Assembly (NCBI GenBank): GCA_023396225.1
Contig: JAEWWT010000015.1
Location: 62,001-126,000 of the forward strand
Length of the DNA stretch: 64,000 bases
Direction: 5' to 3'
From: Bacillota bacterium
Lineage (GTDB): Bacteria; Bacillota; Clostridia; Oscillospirales; Ruminococcaceae
Shown: piece by piece, positions 57,657-64,000 of the stretch
Layout of the letters: each line of letters starts with the position of its first letter
Numbering within the stretch: the first letter of the stretch is position 1
Made by a program: the position numbers and the translations under genes
The notes under the pieces: model-generated
Databases searched by the model: none
The model's input: only the letters and a program-made list of their open reading frames with translations
Told to the model about the DNA's origin: nothing

Positions 57657-58448
57657 ATGATTGCTTTAAAAAGGAGAAATACTTTGAGAATATTTTTGAT
57701 TGTTATTATTGCCGGAATATTTTCACTAGGATTTTTATTGTTTCTTGCGCCAGTATTTACAAAAATACTAAATATAGGAAATATAGTTGGCATGTGTGTG
57801 TTTGGCTTGTTGGCTTTATGCACAGTATTTATTGGTCCTGTAAGTAAGTTATTTCAGTATGTTTTAAAGTATACTATTGGAAAAATAGTTGTTTTAATTT
57901 TATATGTGATAGTAATCTTTCTGATTGTTTTAGCGTGCTTTTTTAGTATAAAAATGGTTTCTGCTGCTAATAACAGGCCTGATAAGCTTACAACAGTAAT
58001 TGTTCTGGGATGTAAAGTAAGAGGGTATACACCATCATCAATGCTTGCGACACGTACATTGTCATGCGTAGATTATCTCAATGAGTATCCAGATGCATGT
58101 GTGATTGTTTCAGGTGGTCAAGGCCCTGACGAAATGATTTCAGAGGCTGAGTGTATGAAAAATATTCTTGTAAATGCCGGCATAGACCCGCAGAGAATTT
58201 TTATGGAAGATAAGTCAACCAGTACCCGAGAAAACATTGAATTTTCAAAAAGAATTATTGAAGAAAATAATCTTTGCAGTGATGTTACTATATGCACAAG
58301 CGAATTCCATCATTACAGAACAAGCATTATAGCACGAGAGTACGGAGTGGATAACAGCTATGCTTTTTGTTCATATACAATGCAGTATTTACTGCCAACT
58401 TATTGGATAAGAGAATGGTTTGGAATATGTTATGAACTCTTGTTTTAG
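57657..58448 (+). CDS. YdcF/SanA-type DUF218 membrane protein
   Basis: 263 residues from ATG 57657 (AAGGAG 9 bases upstream; a TTG at 57684 has its own AAAGGAG and could be an alternative). Three membrane helices lie in the first 100 residues, followed by the DUF218 domain: VIVLGCKVRGYTPSSML, VSGGQGPDE, and the EDKSTSTRENIEFSK signature, which resembles nucleotide-binding folds. SanA/ElyC-type members affect envelope integrity; the reaction is unknown. The C-terminal HHYRTSIIAREYG block is typical of the family. Confidence 0.87.
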   Translation: MIALKRRNTLRIFLIVIIAGIFSLGFLLFLAPVFTKILNIGNIVGMCVFGLLALCTVFIGPVSKLFQYVLKYTIGKIVVLILYVIVIFLIVLACFFSIKMVSAANNRPDKLTTVIVLGCKVRGYTPSSMLATRTLSCVDYLNEYPDACVIVSGGQGPDEMISEAECMKNILVNAGIDPQRIFMEDKSTSTRENIEFSKRIIEENNLCSDVTICTSEFHHYRTSIIAREYGVDNSYAFCSYTMQYLLPTYWIREWFGICYELLF

Positions 58449-58590
58449 AATAAAGTTTTTTTGGTATAATATAATGGAGAAAAAATTTGGCTAACTACTT
58501 GCTAAAATGAAAAAAATAGTATAAAATAATAATGATAGGTTGTTAATTATTTAACACCACATTTCCATAATTTAATTATGAAAGGATGTC

Positions 58591-59817
58591 ATGACAATGG
58601 CAGGTTTAAACAAGGTTACAGTAGATGATATTAATGTAAAGGGAAAGAAAGTCCTCGTAAGAGTTGACTTTAACGTTCCTCTTAAGGATGGGGTTATTAC
58701 TAACGATAACAGAATCGTTGCTGCTCTTCCTACAATAAAGAAGCTTATTGCTGATGGCGGCAAGGTAATTCTTTGCTCACATCTCGGTAAGCCAAAGAAT
58801 GGTCCTGAAGATAAATTTTCACTTGCACCTGTTGCTGCAAGACTTGCAGAACTTCTTTCAGGTACAAAGGTTACATTTGCTGCTGATGATACAGTAGTAG
58901 GTGATAAGGCAAAGGCAGCAGTTGCTGCAATGGATGAAGGTGATGTTGTTCTTCTTCAGAATACTCGTTTCAGAGGCGCTGATGAAACTAAGAACGGTGC
59001 TGAATTCAGCAAGGAACTTGCTGAACTTGCAGATGTATTTGTAATGGATGCTTTCGGATCAGCTCATCGTGCTCATGCATCAACAGCTGGTGTTACAGAT
59101 TATATAAAGGAAACAGCAGTAGGTTACCTCATGCAGAAGGAAATTCAGTATCTTGGTAATGCAGTTGAAGTTCCTGTACGTCCTTTCGTTGCTATCCTTG
59201 GTGGTGCTAAGGTTGCAGATAAGCTCAATGTTATTTCAAACCTCCTTGAAAAGTGTGACACACTTATCATCGGTGGTGGTATGGCTTACACATTTTTAAA
59301 GGCAAAGGGACTTGAAGTTGGTACATCACTCGTTGATCTTGAAAAGGTTGATTACTGTAAGGAAATGCTTGAAAAGGCTGAAAAGCTTGGAAAGAAGCTT
59401 CTTCTCCCTACCGATACAACAATTGCTGCATCATTCCCTGATCCAATAGATGGTGAAATAGCAGTAGAAGTTGTAGATTCTGACAGTATTCCTGCTGACA
59501 AGATGGGTCTTGATATCGGAACAAAGACACAGGCTCTCTTTGCTGATGCTGTTAAGACAGCTAAGACAGTTGTTTGGAACGGACCTATGGGCGTTTTTGA
59601 AAACCCTGTACTTGCAAAGGGCACCATTGCTGTTGCTAAGGCTCTTGCTGAAACAGACGCAACAACAATTATCGGCGGTGGTGACTCTGCTGCAGCTGTT
59701 ATTCAGCTTGGTTTTGCTGATAAGATGTCCCACATCTCAACAGGTGGCGGAGCTTCACTCGAATACCTTGAAGGTAAGGTTCTTCCAGGCGTTGATGTTA
59801 TCGCTGACAAGAAGTAA
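58591..59817 (+). CDS. pgk: phosphoglycerate kinase
   Basis: 408 residues. N-domain substrate residues lie in VRVDFNVPLKDG and the CSHLGKP segment; the GGAKVADKL and GGGMAYTFLKAKG loops and C-terminal GGGDSAAAV bind the nucleotide. Makes ATP from 1,3-bisphosphoglycerate (EC 2.7.2.3). Two in-frame ATGs, 58591 and 58597, share AAAGGA at 58581-58586, 4 and 10 bases away respectively, so the true start is either. It heads a lower-glycolysis cluster in which gap is missing; the 140-base gap upstream has TATAAT-like hexamers (58465-58470, 58522-58527) as promoter candidates. Confidence 0.96.
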   Translation: MTMAGLNKVTVDDINVKGKKVLVRVDFNVPLKDGVITNDNRIVAALPTIKKLIADGGKVILCSHLGKPKNGPEDKFSLAPVAARLAELLSGTKVTFAADDTVVGDKAKAAVAAMDEGDVVLLQNTRFRGADETKNGAEFSKELAELADVFVMDAFGSAHRAHASTAGVTDYIKETAVGYLMQKEIQYLGNAVEVPVRPFVAILGGAKVADKLNVISNLLEKCDTLIIGGGMAYTFLKAKGLEVGTSLVDLEKVDYCKEMLEKAEKLGKKLLLPTDTTIAASFPDPIDGEIAVEVVDSDSIPADKMGLDIGTKTQALFADAVKTAKTVVWNGPMGVFENPVLAKGTIAVAKALAETDATTIIGGGDSAAAVIQLGFADKMSHISTGGGASLEYLEGKVLPGVDVIADKK

Positions 59818-59826
59818 TTATTATGG

Positions 59827-59856
59827 GGGCGGGGCATTGCTCCGCCCTTGCTTTTT
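59827..59856 (+). terminator. Terminator or attenuator between pgk and tpiA
   Basis: GC-rich stem GGGCGGGGC (59827-59835) / GCTCCGCCC (59839-59847), 3-base loop, then TTGCTTTTTG. It would reduce tpiA expression relative to pgk. Confidence 0.82.
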
Positions 59857-59928
59857 GATATTATATATTCATTATGTAGACGAAATAATATCTACTAAAT
59901 ATAGTTTGAAAGATGAGGATATAAAACA

Positions 59929-60699
59929 ATGAATAAGAATTTAAGACAGGCAATTATTGCTGGTAACTGGAAAATGAACAAGACTAGAGCAGAGGCTAAG
60001 ACTCTTATTGAAGAATTAAAGCCAATAGCTGCAAAAGCTACATGTGGAGTTGTTATCTGTGTTCCTTATACAAACCTTGAAACAGCTATTGATCTTACAA
60101 AGGGTACAAATATCAAGGTTGGCGCTGAAAATTGTCACTTTAAAAAGAGTGGTGCTTTCACGGGCGAAATTTCTGCTGATATGCTTGCTGAAATGGGCGT
60201 TGAATATGTAATAATCGGTCACTCAGAAAGAAGACAGTATTTTGCTGAAACAGACCTTACAGTAAACAGAAGAACAAAGGCTGCTCTTGATGCTGGCTTA
60301 AAGGTTATCCTTTGCGTTGGTGAAATGCTTGCAGAAAGAGAAGATGGAATTACAGAAGATGTTGTTGAACTTCAGACTATTGCTGCTTTAACAGGAATTT
60401 CTGAAGCTAATGCAAAGAATATAATCATTGCATATGAACCAGTATGGGCTATCGGTACAGGCAAAACTGCTACTGATGAACAGGCTGAAGAAGTTTGTGC
60501 ATTTATCCGTAAGGTAGTTGAAAAGAGATACAGTAAGGCAATTGCTGACGGCATGACAGTTCAGTACGGTGGTTCTATGAATCCTAAGAATGCTGCTGGT
60601 CTCCTTGCTAAAGAAAACATTGATGGTGGACTTATCGGTGGGGCTTCTCTTAAGGCTGAAGATTTCGGCGTTCTTCTTGATGCCGCAACAAATGGCTAA
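59929..60699 (+). CDS. tpiA: triosephosphate isomerase
   Basis: 256 residues, full TIM barrel. NWKMNK near residue 15 holds the catalytic Lys, VIIGHSERR near 100 the electrophile His, and IIAYEPVWAIGTGKTA near 170 the base Glu and the start of the flexible loop; YGGSMNPKN and GGASLK close the phosphate site. It interconverts DHAP and glyceraldehyde-3-phosphate. The ribosome site (GAGGA) is weak and 9 bases away. Confidence 0.97.
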   Translation: MNKNLRQAIIAGNWKMNKTRAEAKTLIEELKPIAAKATCGVVICVPYTNLETAIDLTKGTNIKVGAENCHFKKSGAFTGEISADMLAEMGVEYVIIGHSERRQYFAETDLTVNRRTKAALDAGLKVILCVGEMLAEREDGITEDVVELQTIAALTGISEANAKNIIIAYEPVWAIGTGKTATDEQAEEVCAFIRKVVEKRYSKAIADGMTVQYGGSMNPKNAAGLLAKENIDGGLIGGASLKAEDFGVLLDAATNG

Positions 60700-60729
60700 T
60701 TAAAGTTTACATCGGGGGAGAGCTGATTT

Positions 60730-61002
60730 ATGAAAACAAAAAGCTCAAAAAGAAAAATTATAGTTGCTTTTATTTCTCTTTTGCTGATGGTAAGTATATC
60801 TTTTTTCACCGTTGATCTTATTAGAGCAAAGAAATATAGTCTTCCTCCGATATTTTGTGTAAAAATATATTCTTGTTCTGACGGGTACAGTACTGATTAT
60901 TATGGACTTGGCTACAAGGTATGGAAGGATGTTCATCCTTTTGATAATACAGTTAGTTATTATGTCGGACTATGGATACTTCCGAAATCTATTAATATTT
61001 AA
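60730..61002 (+). CDS. 90-residue signal-anchored protein of unknown function
   Basis: GGGGGAGA lies 8 bases before the ATG. The N-terminus is basic (KTKSSKRK) followed by one hydrophobic helix at about 9-28 (IIVAFISLLLMVSISFFTV), so it is exported or anchored. The outer part of about 60 residues has two cysteines (FCVKIYSCSDG) and a YYGLGYKVWKD motif resembling small secreted clostridial proteins; no named family. It sits between tpiA and gpmI, but nothing in it suggests glycolysis. Confidence 0.72.
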   Translation: MKTKSSKRKIIVAFISLLLMVSISFFTVDLIRAKKYSLPPIFCVKIYSCSDGYSTDYYGLGYKVWKDVHPFDNTVSYYVGLWILPKSINI

Positions 61003-61099
61003 TATAGTCAAGAGTATTGATTATATTGGTCTGAAAATAATTCAGGGGTAGGGTTTTGTAATATAAACATTTCAAAATCCAGAAAGGATGAAAATACAA

Positions 61100-62617
61100 A
61101 TGAGCAAAAAACCAGTTGCATTAATAATCATGGATGGATTTGGCATTAATGACAGTGAAGACGGTAATGCTGTTAAAGCTGCAAATACTCCGTATCTTGA
61201 TAAATATTTTGCAGAATGTCCTAATACAGTAATCGGTGCATCAGGAATGGATGTTGGTCTTCCTGATGGACAGATGGGTAACTCTGAGGTTGGACATACA
61301 AATATCGGTGCCGGACGTATTGTGTACCAGGAGCTTACAAGAATTACAAAAGCAATTAATGACGGCGATTTTTCAAAGAATGAAGCTTTATTAAATGCTA
61401 TAGAAAACTGCAAGAAGAATAATTCAGCACTTCATCTTATGGGTTTACTTTCAGATGGTGGTGTTCATTCACACATCACACATTTATATGCTCTTCTAGA
61501 ACTTGCTAAAAATCAAGGTTTATCTAAGGTTTATGTCCACTGCTTTATGGATGGGAGAGATGTTCCTCCAACAAGCGGTAAAGACTTCATTTCTGCACTT
61601 GTAAACAAGCTGAATGAAATCGGCGTTGGTAAGATTGCTACTATAAGTGGTAGATACTACGCTATGGACAGAGAGAAGAAGTGGGACCGAGTTAACAAAA
61701 CCTATGATGCAATTGTATTTGGTGAAGGTGCTAAGAATACAGATCCTGTAGATGCAATGGACAAGTCATACTTATCAGAAGTAACAGATGAGTTTATCAT
61801 TCCTACTGTTTGTCTTGATAATGCACAGCTTAAGGCAAATGACAGCGTTATATTCTTTAATTTCCGTCCTGACAGAGCAAGAGAAATCACACGTTCTTTT
61901 GTTGACCCTGATTTTGATGGATTTGAGAGAAAGAATGGCTCTTTCCCATTGACATATGTTTGCTTCACTCAGTATGATGCAACTATGCCAAATGTTCAGA
62001 TAGCATTTAAGCCACAAAGTCTTGATCTTCCAATTGGTGAAATAGTAAGCAAGGCTGGTATGACACAGCTCAGAATTGCTGAATATACAAAATATGCACA
62101 CGTAACTTTCTTTATAAACGGCGGTGTAGAAGTTCAGTATGCTGGTGAGGACAGAATTCTTGTTGATTCTCCTAATGTTGCTACTTATGATCTTCAGCCT
62201 GCTATGAGTGCTTACGAGGTCGCTGTTAAGGTAGTTAATGAAATCAACAAGGATAAGTATGACATGATTATACTTAACTATGCTAACTGTGATATGGTTG
62301 GACACACTGGTATCTTTGATGCTGCAAAGGCAGCAGTTGAAGCAGTTGATACTTGCGTAGGCGCAACTGTTGAAGCTATTCTTGCTAAGGGTGGAGTTGC
62401 TCTTATTACTGCCGATCACGGTAATGCGGATAAGATGCTTGAGCCTGATGGATCACCATTCACAGCTCATACAACCAATAAGGTTCCTTTCATTGTTGTA
62501 GGTTATGACTGTGAAATGAAGGAAACTGGAGTTTTAGCTGATATTGCTCCGACTATGCTTCAGATTATGGGCATTAAACAACCTGAACAGATGACTGGAA
62601 CATCACTTATTAAGTAA
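61100..62617 (+). CDS. gpmI: 2,3-bisphosphoglycerate-independent phosphoglycerate mutase
   Basis: 505 residues from ATG 61100 (AAAGGA 12 bases upstream; the ATG at 61088 directly abuts that site). An alkaline-phosphatase-like di-manganese enzyme: IIMDGFG (metal Asp), QMGNSEVGH with the catalytic Ser near residue 60, HCFMDGRDVPP, the NFRPDRAR and ITADHGNADKM metal sites. It converts 3- to 2-phosphoglycerate; manganese dependence makes it pH-sensitive. It ends the pgk-tpiA-gpmI cluster. Confidence 0.96.
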   Translation: MSKKPVALIIMDGFGINDSEDGNAVKAANTPYLDKYFAECPNTVIGASGMDVGLPDGQMGNSEVGHTNIGAGRIVYQELTRITKAINDGDFSKNEALLNAIENCKKNNSALHLMGLLSDGGVHSHITHLYALLELAKNQGLSKVYVHCFMDGRDVPPTSGKDFISALVNKLNEIGVGKIATISGRYYAMDREKKWDRVNKTYDAIVFGEGAKNTDPVDAMDKSYLSEVTDEFIIPTVCLDNAQLKANDSVIFFNFRPDRAREITRSFVDPDFDGFERKNGSFPLTYVCFTQYDATMPNVQIAFKPQSLDLPIGEIVSKAGMTQLRIAEYTKYAHVTFFINGGVEVQYAGEDRILVDSPNVATYDLQPAMSAYEVAVKVVNEINKDKYDMIILNYANCDMVGHTGIFDAAKAAVEAVDTCVGATVEAILAKGGVALITADHGNADKMLEPDGSPFTAHTTNKVPFIVVGYDCEMKETGVLADIAPTMLQIMGIKQPEQMTGTSLIK

Positions 62618-62620
62618 TAA

Positions 62621-62644
62621 GATTGAAAGATTTATCTTTCAATC
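62621..62644 (+). terminator. Hairpin after gpmI
   Basis: 10-bp perfect stem GATTGAAAGA (62621-62630) / TCTTTCAATC (62635-62644), 4-base loop, no T-run. A terminator only if assisted; otherwise mRNA-stabilising. Confidence 0.6.
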
Positions 62645-62649
62645 TATGA

Positions 62650-62743
62650 GTTTTGTGCTTTTCGAACTGTCGTTCGAATTTTTGCTTAGCAAAAAATACA
62701 CAAAACATCAAAGCGGGAAGCCATGCTTCCCACGGAAGCATGG
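62650..62743. repeat. Compound palindromic element between gpmI and the last gene
   Basis: Outer arms GTTTTGTG (62650-62657) / CACAAAAC (62699-62706) enclose two inner hairpins, TTCGAAC/GTTCGAA (62661-62678) and TTTTTGC/GCAAAAA (62679-62695). Directly after, GGGAAGC-CAT-GCTTCCC (62715-62731) and CCATGCTTCC-CAC-GGAAGCATGG (62721-62743) share a strand and exclude each other. Confidence 0.65.
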
Positions 62744-62755
62744 TCATAAAAATTA

Positions 62756-62797
62756 AAACCGGACTGAGAACTAAATCTCAAGTCCGGTTTATTTTTT
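62756..62797. terminator. Bidirectional terminator between convergent genes
   Basis: AAACCGGACT (62756-62765) pairs with AGTCCGGTTT (62781-62790), with inner GAGA/TCTC, followed by ATTTTTTATT; the minus strand continues TAATTTTTATG. Confidence 0.85.
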
Positions 62798-64000
62798 ATT
62801 GGTTATTGTTTTTCTTTTCTTGCTCAAGCCTTGTTTTTGCAGTCGAAAGCATTAACTTTATTCTGTTTTCCTGATTAACCTTTGTTGCACCTGGGTCATA
62901 GTCAATAGCAACAATGTTGGCGTCACTGTAAACTTTTTTAATTTTCCTTACCATACCTCTTCCAACAACATGATTTGGAAGGCATCCGAAAGGTTGTGCA
63001 CAGACTATATTTTTTACACCAGCATTAATTAGTTCAACCATTTCAGCGGTAAGAAGCCAGCCTTCGCCCATTTTATTAGCCGGAGAAACATAGCCACTTG
63101 AGTTCTTTTTTGTCTCCTCAAATCTAGCTGGGGCACGAAATCTAGAATCCTTTAATGCTTTAATCATTTTATTCTGTAAAGAACGAATAAATATTTTTAA
63201 TGTTCCGGAAGCAATGTATTTTTTATAATGTACATGGTAAAGCTGAGTTTCAACTATATGGTGATCACACATAAATAACATCATATCAGTTAATCCCGGA
63301 ATTACTATTTCAACATCTTCGCTGCGAAGAAAATCTTCAAGACAGTTGTTTCCCAAAGGAGCAAATTTTATATAAACTTCTCCGACAATACCAACTTTTA
63401 CTTTTTCTTCAGTAGTAACTGGAATCTTTTCAAAATCTTTTATAATTTTGCAAGAGTTTGAATAAAATCTTGAAGCTGAAAATTTATCATTTGAAATATA
63501 TTCTGACCACTTTTCAATTAGCTTATCAGTTTCGCCTTTGTTTACTTCATATGGACGAACCTGATTTCCAACCCACATCAGAACATCACCATATGCAACG
63601 CCAAGCAACATCTCAAGAACTAAAGGAGCGGAAAGCTTGAATCCTGGATTTTTTTCAAGGTTTGATAAGTTAAGTGATACAACAGGAACATAGCTCATGT
63701 TATTTTTAATGAGCGCTTTTCTTAGTAAGTTTATATAATTTGAGGCACGGCAACCTCCGCCTGTCTGAGTTATCATCAATGCTGTTTTATTTAAATCATA
63801 CTTCCCTGATTTAAGCGCGTGCATCATTTGACCAATAACCAGGAGCGCAGGATAGCAGGTATCATTATGTACATTCTGCAAGCCTTCGTCAATTATCGGA
63901 CGGCCTGTCGTTTTAAGTAATTCAGCTTTATATCCGTAGTTATTTAAAATTCTTTCTAAAAAAGCAAAGTGAATTGGAAGCATCATTGGTAAGAGAATGG
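62796..64000 (-). CDS. 2-hydroxyacyl-CoA dehydratase activator-type protein, C-terminal part (cut by window edge)
   Basis: The frame is open to base 64000 on the minus strand, so the true start lies outside the window; about 400 residues are seen. They match the DUF2229-containing C-terminal region of the large (about 1400-residue) acyl-CoA dehydratase activase-related proteins: NVHNDTCYPALLVIGQ, TQTGGGCRASNYINLLRKAL, and CAQPFGCLPNHVVGRGM with cluster-binding cysteines. The missing N-terminal part normally has ASKHA ATPase domains that drive electrons onto an iron-sulfur partner. The role of these fused proteins is not settled. It converges on gpmI. Confidence 0.85.
   Translation of the reverse strand, partial: ILLPMMLPIHFAFLERILNNYGYKAELLKTTGRPIIDEGLQNVHNDTCYPALLVIGQMMHALKSGKYDLNKTALMITQTGGGCRASNYINLLRKALIKNNMSYVPVVSLNLSNLEKNPGFKLSAPLVLEMLLGVAYGDVLMWVGNQVRPYEVNKGETDKLIEKWSEYISNDKFSASRFYSNSCKIIKDFEKIPVTTEEKVKVGIVGEVYIKFAPLGNNCLEDFLRSEDVEIVIPGLTDMMLFMCDHHIVETQLYHVHYKKYIASGTLKIFIRSLQNKMIKALKDSRFRAPARFEETKKNSSGYVSPANKMGEGWLLTAEMVELINAGVKNIVCAQPFGCLPNHVVGRGMVRKIKKVYSDANIVAIDYDPGATKVNQENRIKLMLSTAKTRLEQEKKNNNQ

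Noticed and set aside
1..64000. CRISPR arrays, prophage or toxin-antitoxin loci
   Set aside because: No regularly spaced repeats, no phage structural genes and no recognisable toxin pair were seen in reading the window.

Overview
The window is AT-rich chromosomal DNA from a low-GC Gram-positive anaerobe, most likely a gut-type member of the Clostridia close to Ruminococcus (Oscillospirales). The support is the protein families (GTP-type PEP carboxykinase, clostridial EFR1 flavodoxin-ferredoxin, DUF1934 next to argS, InlB-type repeats, carboxynorspermidine decarboxylase), near-consensus sigma-A promoters (TTGACA-17-TATAAT), AGGAGG ribosome binding sites and many simple Rho-independent terminators. 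There is no rRNA, CRISPR array, intact prophage or intact insertion sequence. The genus is an inference.

Layout. 1-5.1 kb: the end of a surface repeat protein, a membrane protein with an Asn/Gln-rich tail, PEP carboxykinase, a HAD phosphatase, tRNA-Thr and a 31-residue protein. 5.1-10 kb is the most accessory part: an EFR1 redox protein and membrane protein divergent from a TetR regulator over paired operators, then a cluster of small unrecognised proteins (two of them probably one gene split at a T-run) and an orphan AgrC-like histidine kinase. 10-19.2 kb: RNA modification (TrmO-like, RluA), polyamine synthesis (NspC), asparagine synthetase behind a long structured leader, and a hydrolase-LytTR-DUF3021 operon. 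19.3-27.5 kb, minus strand: ddl-murI-DUF1934-argS, then three envelope genes (amidase, foldase lipoprotein, HtrA protease). 27.5-30 kb: an ECF sigma factor with a DUF4367 partner, between two long non-coding stretches holding inverted repeats and an IS256-family relic.

30-64 kb is mostly core: rpoC-rpoB (rpoB carries an apparent 1-base frameshift near its start), comM, an alpha/beta hydrolase, phosphoglucomutase, rpmE, yigZ, the macromolecular synthesis operon dgt-dnaG-sigA with an Rrf2 regulator, uvrB-GNAT-uvrA, radC, a second RluA enzyme, a PHP phosphoesterase with malic enzyme and a TSCPD protein, and the lower-glycolysis cluster pgk-tpiA-gpmI. The window ends inside a 2-hydroxyacyl-CoA dehydratase activator-type gene.

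Together the genes cover central carbon flow at the PEP node (pckG, malic enzyme, pgk, tpiA, gpmI, phosphoglucomutase), cell-wall precursor supply (murI, ddl), transcription, replication and repair. The candidates most worth following are the small membrane-protein cluster at 7.7-8.5 kb, the rpoB frameshift, the structured leader of asnB, the folded non-coding stretch before the ECF sigma gene, and the terminator/ribosome-site overlap before the amidase gene.
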